The notes under the pieces are model-generated. The model had not been told where the DNA came from. It searched no databases and was given only the letters and a program-made list of their open reading frames with translations. The position numbers were made by a program, and so were the translations under genes. DNA of 64,000 nucleotides. Source: Giardia muris (Eukaryota; Fornicata; Diplomonadida; Hexamitidae). The stretch is from contig CM016929.1 in the NCBI GenBank assembly GCA_006247105.1, forward strand, positions 496,001-560,000, given 5' to 3'. Shown here piece by piece: positions 1 through 8,890 of the stretch (position 1 is its first letter; each line of letters starts with the position of its first letter).

Positions 1-1
1 G

Positions 2-931
2 GACGTCTTCATACGTCGCGACGAGATCGATGCGGAACTGGAGCAGCAGCGGATCCGGTCCATCAAGGTGCCGAACCCGAAGCCGATCTTACCGCATACT
101 TTCATCAACCAACGTATTGAGATCGGTCGCTATTTAGCTTTCACGTCGCGCCTTGCTCTCCTTTATGAGGTCTGCCTCCAATACTCGACGGTCCAGCTGA
201 ACAACGAGTATATCTCAGGGGCGGCCGTTGTGATTCAGTACTATTATCGGTTCCATCATGCCTCACTCCTATACAAGCAGACACGAGCGGCGGCGATCAA
301 GATCCAGCGCTGCTCTCTCACGTTCCTCAACTCCTTGCGCCTGAAGAAGCGTCGGAGGGCTCTTCAGGCCGTATCCGACTTCCTTCTCAGTCTTTACTTG
401 AAGAATACTTGGGTTGGTGCTGCAGTCGTGCATGTCAACGCGGCGAAGACCATCATGTCACGTCTGCGTGAATATCGCGTCAAGAAGCTTGCACGCATTG
501 AGGCTATCGTTCTTCAGCTTTTTAGGGTCGATCATGGTATCACGTTGGAGAAACGACCTCCTCCATCGCCCTTGAAGGGTGGTAAGAAGGGTGCTCCCCC
601 TTCAGCCCCTCCACCTACTGATCAACCCACTGAGAATAATGCCTTGCTTCTGGGAGAGGAGAACTATCGCATTATTGCTCGTATCTATTTGGCTGCCGCC
701 TATGCGTTCTATGCCGCCACCCTCGACGCCTGTTACACGAAGATGTCCGATGAAAAGGTACCCCAGCCGGCCTACTGCATTCTCATCCCCTCGTATGAGG
801 CCTCAACGATACTCCTTACAGAAGCTCGATCCGCCTTGCCGGAGTTCCGTGCACACCTGACGAGCTTCTTGACGAGCGAGCTCACAGTCTTGGAGGTTGG
901 GCCCTTAGGGCGGCCTTCCGATACGGTTTGA
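2..931 (+). CDS. IQ-motif protein, 5' end outside window
   Basis: The frame is open to the first base of the window, so the gene starts upstream; the GTG at 68 is only an internal valine codon. About 309 residues are visible. The sequence contains several IQ-like segments: around AAVVIQYYYRFHHASLLYK, then AAAIKIQRCSLTFLNSLRLK, then a weaker AAVVHVNAAKTIMSRLREYR. Such repeats usually bind calmodulin or other EF-hand proteins. The middle is proline-rich (PPPSPLKGGKKGAPPSAPPP) and probably disordered; the C-terminus is not recognised. Giardia lacks myosins, so a cytoskeletal or basal-body IQ protein is more likely, but that is inference. A Giardia-type poly(A) signal AGTGAA follows at 956-961. 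Confidence 0.75.
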   Translation, partial: DVFIRRDEIDAELEQQRIRSIKVPNPKPILPHTFINQRIEIGRYLAFTSRLALLYEVCLQYSTVQLNNEYISGAAVVIQYYYRFHHASLLYKQTRAAAIKIQRCSLTFLNSLRLKKRRRALQAVSDFLLSLYLKNTWVGAAVVHVNAAKTIMSRLREYRVKKLARIEAIVLQLFRVDHGITLEKRPPPSPLKGGKKGAPPSAPPPTDQPTENNALLLGEENYRIIARIYLAAAYAFYAATLDACYTKMSDEKVPQPAYCILIPSYEASTILLTEARSALPEFRAHLTSFLTSELTVLEVGPLGRPSDTV

Positions 932-955
932 GGCTCAGTTCCAGTTCCACGGCGG

Positions 956-961
956 AGTGAA
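956..961 (+). terminator. poly(A) signal AGTGAA
   Basis: This matches the Giardia poly(A) hexamer AGTRAA. It lies 24 nt after the stop of the IQ-motif gene and 12 nt before the next ATG. Confidence 0.5.
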
Positions 962-973
962 AGAAAAAAGGGG

Positions 974-3763
974 ATGACCTGGATTGATCAGCTCTTCGAC
1001 GAGTTGGCGGCAGCGGGGGCTGGTCCGGGCGTTGGAATTATGGCCGAGGAATGGATGGACCGGTTTCCGTTCACCGATAATATGCTCTCCGGTTTCATCA
1101 GGCAGGTAGAACGCGATGAGGCGTTGAATGCCGTCCTTGCCTCTGGGGAGATGACCTCGCTATGCTCTCCATCTGAGTCTTTAAGCTCCATACGGTTCAG
1201 AGGAGAGCTTTTGGGACTGAGCTCAAAAGTCCTCATATTCTCTAAGAATAGAGAGCTTGCAAAGAAGGCTTATAAGATCCTGTGCCTTCTACGTCGTGTC
1301 AAGGCTGGTGACTTATCTGCCTCCGATTTCGGGAAGCTAGTATTCAAGGCTACAAGGACCACTGATTCTAGAAAGGCTTATTTCGAAATCTTCATGCATA
1401 TCCCCACTATCATTAGGACCGGGCAATTGGTCTTGTGGGATGACTTCTCCACGTTAGCAGATACTCATGCCTTACAGCCCTCCAATTATCTGGCGCTCTC
1501 AGAACGTATTCTTGTCGACACTAGTCGACTCAGATGCTATAAAGAACCAGACCTCCGTAAGATACCTCTCGATTGGTCCGTGAATAAGAGGAAGACCTAT
1601 GCTCTACACGCTCGACTCAGTAACATGCTTCGGGATGGAATGGGAAGGAGTCCTGATAGCTATTCCTCTACAAAGTTCCTCAATCTGTGTAAGGATCACC
1701 CATACCTCGGGCTACGGTTTGTTGACGGTTTATTACCGAAGAATATAACTGAACTCTTAAAAGAGGAGTTCGGAGGTTGCAATTGTGATAGGTTATCGTT
1801 CACCATCCCCGCAAAGCCCGATAAGATTAAAGAATTCATAGATAACCCCTTTCGTCTCATCAAACAGATCCAGGTTCATATCCCTGGTCAAGAACTCGAT
1901 TCAACCCTGAGACGGATTCACTCCGCACAAGCCCTTCAGAATATTAAAGAGAACAACGGTTCCCTCGTCTCATCCCCTCTCCGTGAGGTCGAAGCCTATA
2001 ACCCGCCACAGATCCGCCCTCCAAACCTATATGTGGAAGAAAATGATGAACAACGGTTCGAGTCCGACTCAGAGTCCGACTTGGAGTCTGAAGACGAAGT
2101 CGAAGATTACTGCACACTTCCACCTAAGCTTGGGTTCTTCCGGAAAGTTCGACGGAGCTATGCCTTCATCAGTCGGAAGCTTTTGTGGGATAACAGAAAC
2201 ACATTCTTTCATAGTATCCCGGACGTGGCAAATACGTATGATTCCTGCATCTCGGTCCAGAAGCCCAATGGACTCTATCATGCCACTGTCTTCTTTTTAG
2301 GTCGAACCTTCGAGGCTACCGCTGGAGGGAAAAGAGACTCTCGTACAGAATGCATGAAAAAGGTCTTTGAGTTCCTTTATGAGAACTTTCCAGAAGCTTA
2401 TCTTCGTTACCTCCCTGTGCACTTAATGGTATCCATAGACTTGAAGGGAGACGTCCGTTACCTTGTAGAAAAGGCTTTAGGATTGCTCCAACCATCAGAA
2501 CTGAGTTCAACTCTATCGGAAGATGAAGAGACTCTTATCACCATGTTTGAAGACCATATTGGCTATCATTTTAAGGACCGGGAACTTTTGAGACGAGCTG
2601 TGACGGAAACACAGTTCTCCTGTGCATCATTGAGCTACGAACGTCTCGAGTTTCTTGGCGATTCCCTTTTACAGAAGGTGTCGGGAGAGCTTCTTTATGA
2701 GCGATTCGCAGACCCGGAAATCCATGGTCCGGGATGGTTGACTGTCGCAAGGTCCTCCCTTGTCGATAACCGTACCCTTGCCTTCATCGCCGTGCTCATA
2801 GGGATCCCTCGGTTCCTTGGGAACCCGACCATCAAGACGTGCGGAGATGTCGTTGAGGCCGTCATCGGGGCGATCTGGAAGGACGCTTCGGAACATGAGG
2901 CGGTACGGGTCATCAAACGCCTGTGGAGCCTCTACTTCTCCAATGGTCTCCTCACTGACCTTGAAGTCGGAAGGGATGTCGTCATGGATAGGGGGAACGC
3001 CTTTTGGGCGTTGGAAGCAGAAGGGAAGAGGAGGTATCAAGCCGCTTTCGATACATACCTCAACTCTCTTCTTGAGTCCCTCGCCTCAGACACAGATGCT
3101 GATGGGCTGAAAGAGCAGCTAACTGAGACCTTAAAGAGCTATCGCGAATACGATCGTCGCTTTGTTTTCCAGAACTTCGCACGGATCAGGGAGACCTATT
3201 TCTCAGGCTCCACTTTCAATTATACAAGGTCTAGCTTCATCCGTTGCGTCCTGAGAGCCGAGAATGGGACTAGGTTAGGAGAGGGGTGTGCAAGCACCAA
3301 ACAGGAGGCCGAGGAACTTTCTGTTGCTAGTGCATATTATCGATTGTTTAGGACCGTAGGAAATGAGAAACAAACCTTACGTCCACTCACTCACCGGGAG
3401 CGTGAACTGGCCATCAAGGACCTGTTGAAATGCTGGAGAGTAGAGATCAACAAGGAGAGTCAGGCCATCGCATACTTCTCAGAGCTTGAGACCATTGCTG
3501 GGAAACTCCTGCGAACAAGCTATGAGGTCCTGAACGATGGAGATAAGAGAGCAAGACGAGTTGTCACGACGGTTCTCTACGGTGATACAAAGATCGTTCG
3601 AGGCCCAGAGCAATACCATAGACGTGAAGCTAATAGGACAGCCAAATTTGAACTGTTAGAATATCTATCCAAAGGTGACGAGGAGGGAGATCCCATTGTG
3701 CTTAAGTACGTCGAGACCCTTTCCTCCGGTTTACTGGTATCTTCCCGACCGTGTGGTGAGTGA
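974..3763 (+). CDS. RNase III-domain protein with dsRNA-binding-like regions
   Basis: The 929-residue protein starts at an ATG preceded by an A-rich stretch (gaaagaaaaaagggg). One RNase III domain is clear at about residues 525-660. Its signature ERLEFLGDS (556-564) supplies E556, E559 and D563, and GDVVEA (624-629) supplies D625 and E628, so the usual acidic catalytic residues are present. Regions resembling dsRNA-binding domains lie at about 395-475 and 725-792, with a weaker one at 805-905. An acidic low-complexity stretch (SDSESDLESEDEVED) is near 365-380. The N-terminal 360 residues are not recognised; a divergent PAZ or platform region cannot be excluded. The known Giardia Dicer has two RNase III domains and is shorter, so this is probably a different enzyme that would cut as a dimer. 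The poly(A) hexamer AGTGAA overlaps the stop codon (3759-3764). Confidence 0.85.
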   Translation: MTWIDQLFDELAAAGAGPGVGIMAEEWMDRFPFTDNMLSGFIRQVERDEALNAVLASGEMTSLCSPSESLSSIRFRGELLGLSSKVLIFSKNRELAKKAYKILCLLRRVKAGDLSASDFGKLVFKATRTTDSRKAYFEIFMHIPTIIRTGQLVLWDDFSTLADTHALQPSNYLALSERILVDTSRLRCYKEPDLRKIPLDWSVNKRKTYALHARLSNMLRDGMGRSPDSYSSTKFLNLCKDHPYLGLRFVDGLLPKNITELLKEEFGGCNCDRLSFTIPAKPDKIKEFIDNPFRLIKQIQVHIPGQELDSTLRRIHSAQALQNIKENNGSLVSSPLREVEAYNPPQIRPPNLYVEENDEQRFESDSESDLESEDEVEDYCTLPPKLGFFRKVRRSYAFISRKLLWDNRNTFFHSIPDVANTYDSCISVQKPNGLYHATVFFLGRTFEATAGGKRDSRTECMKKVFEFLYENFPEAYLRYLPVHLMVSIDLKGDVRYLVEKALGLLQPSELSSTLSEDEETLITMFEDHIGYHFKDRELLRRAVTETQFSCASLSYERLEFLGDSLLQKVSGELLYERFADPEIHGPGWLTVARSSLVDNRTLAFIAVLIGIPRFLGNPTIKTCGDVVEAVIGAIWKDASEHEAVRVIKRLWSLYFSNGLLTDLEVGRDVVMDRGNAFWALEAEGKRRYQAAFDTYLNSLLESLASDTDADGLKEQLTETLKSYREYDRRFVFQNFARIRETYFSGSTFNYTRSSFIRCVLRAENGTRLGEGCASTKQEAEELSVASAYYRLFRTVGNEKQTLRPLTHRERELAIKDLLKCWRVEINKESQAIAYFSELETIAGKLLRTSYEVLNDGDKRARRVVTTVLYGDTKIVRGPEQYHRREANRTAKFELLEYLSKGDEEGDPIVLKYVETLSSGLLVSSRPCGE

Positions 3764-3764
3764 A
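3759..3764 (+). terminator. poly(A) signal AGTGAA overlapping stop codon
   Basis: The hexamer includes the TGA stop (3761-3763) of the RNase III gene. Overlap of stop and poly(A) signal is typical of very compact diplomonad genes. Confidence 0.5.
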
Positions 3765-3790
3765 GTGATGAATCGGGAAGACCGAGCAAA

Positions 3791-5491
3791 ATGCAGTACA
3801 GCGACTTACTCCGGCCGCTGAAGGACATGGCCGCCGCCTGGGAGCTCGACCTGCATGCGTTCATCGATCAATATCTGAGCGAAACGGACCAGGCAAACTT
3901 CCGGGATGCGGCCACCTTACTTATTGGGAGTGCTCAAGTCTTTGCTTACAAAGTCGATTATGCATATGACTTCGCCGCCCGTCTCTTCTCCCTTTCTGAG
4001 GAGGAGCCTAGCGCGGTACCTCATACTCAGAACGCGACACAACAACGGTCAGGAGGACGTACCGCATTTGCGCAGATCATAGATCCCTCAACTCTTCCAG
4101 ACTTGTTAGCCTTCGTCTCAACGACTCGACGGACTTGGTCGGGTATAGAATTCATTGACGGCTTCACAGAACCCAAGTTTGACGTCGTCCCGGATACGGT
4201 CAACTATCATATAGTTCCGAAGCAATCCGCAAGTGTCCTGGCCGTTGGGGCCGTGGACCATGCCTCTCTCACCACCACACCTCTCTATCGCGCATACCGG
4301 GATCTGATCAGTAGTACTTTCCTCCTGGAGCAGTGGCAAATCGATAAGCTTTATCCTGCCTTAGGGCTCGTCCTTCCAAACGCGCAGATTGGCCTGCACT
4401 CGATGCAAGCCTTAGTCAGGACCCTAAGGTCATCTGCCTTGAATGAGTCGCTCATTGGAAAGGGGTCTCGTCTCGACCAGGGGAATCCAGTCTGTACAGC
4501 CACACCCTTGGTCCTTTGTACCGCACAACGAGACTTTTACGAGAGTCGCCTCGGTATCCCCGAAACAACGCCGAACCGGTTGCTTTATCCCGACGAGTCT
4601 TTACTAGATCGCCATCCGGACCAGATGGACCATCCGGACCAAATAGATCAGCAACAATTATCCTCAGGCTCTCAGCTCATCTTCGACATGACCGAGAGCG
4701 ATCCCATTGACGAGAATGATGGCTTGGTTCAAGCTCAAGATGAACCCTCCGTCAAAAGGGGCATCCTGGACCTAGGCGAGTTTTACAACGCTCTGCTCGA
4801 GCCTCTCATAAACATAGACGAGGGGGGTAACAATAAGCAGGCCATACGGAGGTTGGATACGGCCCCGTTGGAAGCGCTTCGGAAGGAGCTCCTCGATGAC
4901 CTTGGACATATGCCCGGGGCATTCGCGAAGCAGGTCCTCAGAGAAGGACTTTCCGCCGCGAAAGGCATCGGATTCAAAGTGGCACCCAAGACTACGACCG
5001 AACGACAGCTAGCACCCCACTCCTCCGGAGACATTGACGGCTTCGGTCCGGGATTGAACCTTCTCGCCCTAGAACCAGGGATAGGAGGTTCTCCTAGTGG
5101 ACCTCAGAGGCATCAGAACCTCGAACTTCCTCCTACCACGCCCACAACGGATTTTGAAACAATAATGCAGGCGAAGCTTGCGGAGATCCGCCAACGTACG
5201 GCTGCGTATCGGCCAGCGGCCACTGTCGCTCTTTCCAGCTGGTCCACATACATTGGTAAAATCCTGTGCTCCGAGATCGAAAAGCCAGCCTTTAGGATTG
5301 AAGAGCTCATGGAGAAATACTCGACGACAACGATCCCGGAGAGGGCCACGTTAAGCAGCATCTGCTTAGAGGAGGACAAGTGTAGCAAGAGTGACATCTC
5401 CCGAGCCTTCGCCGCCTTTCTTCACCTTGCCACGGATAATAAGTGCATCCTGGAGACGGTTGGATCCGACATCCGGATTTCGTTAGTGTGA
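3791..5491 (+). CDS. Condensin complex subunit 2 (CAP-H/Barren kleisin)
   Basis: The 566-residue protein starts at an ATG preceded by gcaaa. The N-terminal helix (about 35-70, FRDAATLLIGSAQVFAYKVD) matches the kleisin helix of Barren/CAP-H, in which a conserved 'A..IYA.RVD' segment binds the SMC2 neck. The extreme C-terminus (about 535-566, ISRAFAAFLHLATDNKCIL...SDI) matches the CAP-H winged helix that contacts the SMC4 head ('FVCLLHLANEK...SD'). The middle is poorly conserved and acidic, and includes a short DQMDHPDQIDQQ repeat. Condensin compacts mitotic chromosomes, so the protein should be nuclear. It is shorter than animal CAP-H. Its last 9 nt overlap the 3' end of the convergent deubiquitinase gene. 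Confidence 0.78.
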   Translation: MQYSDLLRPLKDMAAAWELDLHAFIDQYLSETDQANFRDAATLLIGSAQVFAYKVDYAYDFAARLFSLSEEEPSAVPHTQNATQQRSGGRTAFAQIIDPSTLPDLLAFVSTTRRTWSGIEFIDGFTEPKFDVVPDTVNYHIVPKQSASVLAVGAVDHASLTTTPLYRAYRDLISSTFLLEQWQIDKLYPALGLVLPNAQIGLHSMQALVRTLRSSALNESLIGKGSRLDQGNPVCTATPLVLCTAQRDFYESRLGIPETTPNRLLYPDESLLDRHPDQMDHPDQIDQQQLSSGSQLIFDMTESDPIDENDGLVQAQDEPSVKRGILDLGEFYNALLEPLINIDEGGNNKQAIRRLDTAPLEALRKELLDDLGHMPGAFAKQVLREGLSAAKGIGFKVAPKTTTERQLAPHSSGDIDGFGPGLNLLALEPGIGGSPSGPQRHQNLELPPTTPTTDFETIMQAKLAEIRQRTAAYRPAATVALSSWSTYIGKILCSEIEKPAFRIEELMEKYSTTTIPERATLSSICLEEDKCSKSDISRAFAAFLHLATDNKCILETVGSDIRISLV

Positions 5492-8400
5492 CTCTCCAGC
5501 TCTATCTCCGTCGAGACCCTTCTTCAATGCGCTATCGAGGCTTGCCACGAGCATTTTGGGCTCGGTTTCCGAGAGCTCGCAATTCTCAGGGGTGATAGAC
5601 ATCTGTTGGAGTTGGGAATGTATAGAGGACGATGAGAAGAACCTCGTCTCGGTCCAGAATCCTCTAAGAGATCTACGGGCTTCCAATGAGGCTTTCAACT
5701 TGTCCATCAGACTGTTAGCAATGTTCCTGCACTCCTCTACTTGCCCGTTAAGGCTCCGAATGAGTTCTTCGATAGGGACTTGTTCTTGAGAGTCGTCTTC
5801 ACACCCATACCGTTGGAAGAAGCCGAGCTTCCTAGCATTGTCAGTCTGAAGGAGTAGGAGGGTGATATGCCCCTCTCCTAACCATCTGTCGTACCACTCC
5901 TTATTATACAGATCAACGCGTATGTAGCAGTCCTTCTGCAGAGGCTGTCCTAGCACCGACTGTAAGCTCTTCGTCTCGTCCTCAAGCTCCGTAATCAATG
6001 CTCCCTTGGTATTTGTGTAGGAGAGCAAAACGACTTGCTCAGGTAGCCCAAGAATGCCGCATAGCCTTGTGGACAGTTCCGTCATAAGCGTAGAAATGTA
6101 TCCAACAGTAAACGCTTCATGAGAGCGGGGAGCAGGGATACACAAGTCAATGAGCCGAAAGTTTTGCACGAATACTAGCAATAACACCGGTCGGATGAAG
6201 ACCTGGTCCGTCGCGCGAAGGAGCGTAAAGGCGTACGCAAACATGAATTCCTTCTTGTCCGAGTCGAGATAACGGTCGCTACTCTTGGGACTTCGGAGCC
6301 TGTGTGGGGACTGGTGGGAATGTCTTGTAGAACGGTCGTTATTATTCTCGCAAGTAGGGGTCCTCGTGCTCGGGAAAAGGACTGTCTCGAGCGTATGAGG
6401 CTGGGCCTCATGGAAGGACGGCGCGTTACTCGTATCATAGAAATAGTACTGCGTCGGCTCGTCCCCCTTGGTGTTACTAGCATGGACGTAAAGCAAGCAA
6501 GCATCCTGTGTAGCAAGAGAAGAGGTAGGAGGGACGAAGTCCTTCCTCCTGAAGGCGTCTTCCACCCTTTTTTCGCTAATATTGGGAAAAGAACGGACAC
6601 ATAAGCTCTGTAGAACTTGATGGAAGGTATAAGTCCTGATATTCTCGGCCGTCTCAACCGTGAGGGCGGTACACTCCGAAAGTATGGCATAGATATCGAG
6701 TCCGATCCGTTCCAACTCAAACTTAGGACTCACATGCGTGGGGTCAATAGGTGGGGGGTCATGTAGAGTGACTTTGACGTCAGGCGTACAGTCCAAACCC
6801 AATCCATCACAGATATATTCCATTGATAAGGTCCCAAGGCTACTGAAGTGTGCCCCCCAAAACCCAGTAAGATTTGTTGCGGTATAAGGGAGCTTCAAAG
6901 TCAAAGGCTTCGGGACAAGTAAGATCCTCGTCCTCAGACGTTCAATGTATTGAGCATAGCGTTCAGCGCCCTGAGTGGTATCCTCTCTGAAGACGATAGT
7001 GGCACCATTAACCAATGACTGGTGGATCATTTTGAAACCAAACGAGCTCTTCCAGTACTTGTTCCCTAATCGATCAAGGGCTTCTCTATTGTCAACGGAA
7101 ACCTCTTTTGGATCGTGGAAGGCCGTTTTGGAATCAGTTGGATCGAAACGTACGAAGAAAAAGATGAAGTCGTCCACGTTTAAGCGCCTGGTAACGTAGT
7201 ACACGATCAAGCGGTTGTAATCTCCTTCCCCAAAGCGAACAGACTCAAGAAGCCTTTGGAAGGGCATGGTAAGGTAGTGTGGGGATAAGCGATACAATTC
7301 AACGATCTCAACGACCTTCTTCTCCTCACGCCCCACGCCAAGGTAGAACGTGGTCGTTCCTAAAGGGAGGGATGGTAAGGAATACTCCAAGCCAGCGGAC
7401 ATGTCGACGTCAACGCTTTGATAATTAGAGAAGCATACGTTTGGCCTCTCACTACCTGCCTCTAAATTAGCACTCGAGAAGAGAACCACGGGGTATCTGC
7501 TTCCCAAAGCCCTATGATCCGAACCCTCGAGGAGCCTCCCACCAGCTTCTCGGAGTGCTGCTGATAGAGGCAAGGACTGAATGTCGATATGGGTGCGCAC
7601 ATAGAAGAGCATGTATACGGTCTCCCGCTGATCCTGGGCGAGCATATCATCAAGCACAATTGGTTGAACGGACGAGTCACTAATAACGAAGACATTTTTC
7701 TCAGCATCTGCAGCCAAGCCGGCCTTCTGGAAGTGTTCCGAATTGAAGATACATGAGAGATGAAAGGGACGAACCTTGACATAGTAGTGCCCATCTATTG
7801 GCGTTCCAGCATGGTTGACCACGGCGAAGAGGGTATATGCGCCACCGGTGTCACCGTACCCGGAAAGGTCCAGCTCCAATGGGTATTTCAACGCGCTCGT
7901 GTCCTTTCTCAAGGTCCCGGTTCGAATGTCGAAGTAGACGCGTTGTAACGAGATGGCGAGGACCGGGGGGAAGCGGGTGAGCTTGAACTGCTTTCTACAG
8001 CTCGGAGACATGACCTCCTCCTTACAGAGCTGTTCCAGGCTATCTCTAAGCGTCTTGCACTCGGAGATCGGGAGAAGAAGGATGTAGGTCTTATCGATCA
8101 TCGTGCTTGTGTCCTCACCTTGTCTCTCGATGGTTGTCATCCCCTCCACCTCGAATATTTGCTTCAAGACATCGGCCACCGCTTTATCCTTTTCGAGTAT
8201 GTCGAAAAGAGTCAATAGTAACTCATGGGGATCCCCTTGAACCGTCGCATCATCCCTCGTCCACCCCAAGCTCTCGGTAAACTCAGTTGTTTGAATTGCT
8301 TGAGGAATGACGGCCGGAGCTTGTTTCCCAGGCTGGATCATCAATCGCTGATGCATCAGAAGCTCCATCGCTGCAAAGACCGTCTGCAGCCTCTTAGCAG

Positions 8401-8890
8401 GCCCATCTTCGGGTATCAACTTCATGAATTCCGCCCTAAAAGGCTGACTATAAAAGAGTGCCTGTAAAATGCTGTTGAGATAACAAGTTGCATGTTGGTT
8501 TTCCAATCCAGGAATACAACGGGACACGTGGAGCTGAGGGTCAGTAAACGTGAGTTCCATGTAGAAATGGGATCTAGGCAGTCGACATCCACGCAATAGA
8601 TTGGGCTTGAAAAGCTCGAGGAGTAGCTCTCCGAAGTTCGACGCCGAGTCATTGGGGGGGACGGGCTCGCCAGAGGAGACGTTGAAGAGATTCCAGACGC
8701 GCCAGTTGACGGTCACCTGGGCAAGTAAGAAGCTGCCGTCCAGATTGTCGAGGAGGCAATGGTGGTCGTCCTTCACGATGAGGCGGTAGGGGCAGCCGCA
8801 GATTCGGAAGTGGGGAGAGTAGATGGGGTACTCAGGGGGCTCAACGCAGCGCCAGAAGCACTTGTTTTCGACCTGAGATAGCTCATTCAT
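5483..8890 (-). CDS. USP7-like ubiquitin carboxyl-terminal hydrolase
   Basis: The 1135-residue protein starts at ATG 8890-8888. An N-terminal MATH-like domain (about 10-118, with YSPHFRICGCPYRLIV and W..WNLFNV) precedes a USP catalytic domain (about 125-420). The Cys box GLENQHATCYLNS gives the oxyanion N131 and nucleophile C136; the His box PIDGHYYVKV gives H368. The long C-terminal part resembles the ubiquitin-like tail of USP7. MATH + USP + long tail is the USP7/HAUSP architecture, so it is predicted to remove ubiquitin from protein substrates. The ATG overlaps the TGA of the upstream cullin-like gene (ATGA, 8887-8890), and the stop lies inside the convergent condensin gene. The AT-rich GCTAAA just before the ATG could be an initiator element inside the upstream coding sequence. 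Confidence 0.9.
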   Translation of the reverse strand: MNELSQVENKCFWRCVEPPEYPIYSPHFRICGCPYRLIVKDDHHCLLDNLDGSFLLAQVTVNWRVWNLFNVSSGEPVPPNDSASNFGELLLELFKPNLLRGCRLPRSHFYMELTFTDPQLHVSRCIPGLENQHATCYLNSILQALFYSQPFRAEFMKLIPEDGPAKRLQTVFAAMELLMHQRLMIQPGKQAPAVIPQAIQTTEFTESLGWTRDDATVQGDPHELLLTLFDILEKDKAVADVLKQIFEVEGMTTIERQGEDTSTMIDKTYILLLPISECKTLRDSLEQLCKEEVMSPSCRKQFKLTRFPPVLAISLQRVYFDIRTGTLRKDTSALKYPLELDLSGYGDTGGAYTLFAVVNHAGTPIDGHYYVKVRPFHLSCIFNSEHFQKAGLAADAEKNVFVISDSSVQPIVLDDMLAQDQRETVYMLFYVRTHIDIQSLPLSAALREAGGRLLEGSDHRALGSRYPVVLFSSANLEAGSERPNVCFSNYQSVDVDMSAGLEYSLPSLPLGTTTFYLGVGREEKKVVEIVELYRLSPHYLTMPFQRLLESVRFGEGDYNRLIVYYVTRRLNVDDFIFFFVRFDPTDSKTAFHDPKEVSVDNREALDRLGNKYWKSSFGFKMIHQSLVNGATIVFREDTTQGAERYAQYIERLRTRILLVPKPLTLKLPYTATNLTGFWGAHFSSLGTLSMEYICDGLGLDCTPDVKVTLHDPPPIDPTHVSPKFELERIGLDIYAILSECTALTVETAENIRTYTFHQVLQSLCVRSFPNISEKRVEDAFRRKDFVPPTSSLATQDACLLYVHASNTKGDEPTQYYFYDTSNAPSFHEAQPHTLETVLFPSTRTPTCENNNDRSTRHSHQSPHRLRSPKSSDRYLDSDKKEFMFAYAFTLLRATDQVFIRPVLLLVFVQNFRLIDLCIPAPRSHEAFTVGYISTLMTELSTRLCGILGLPEQVVLLSYTNTKGALITELEDETKSLQSVLGQPLQKDCYIRVDLYNKEWYDRWLGEGHITLLLLQTDNARKLGFFQRYGCEDDSQEQVPIEELIRSLNGQVEECRNIANSLMDKLKASLEARRSLRGFWTETRFFSSSSIHSQLQQMSITPENCELSETEPKMLVASLDSALKKGLDGDRAGESH

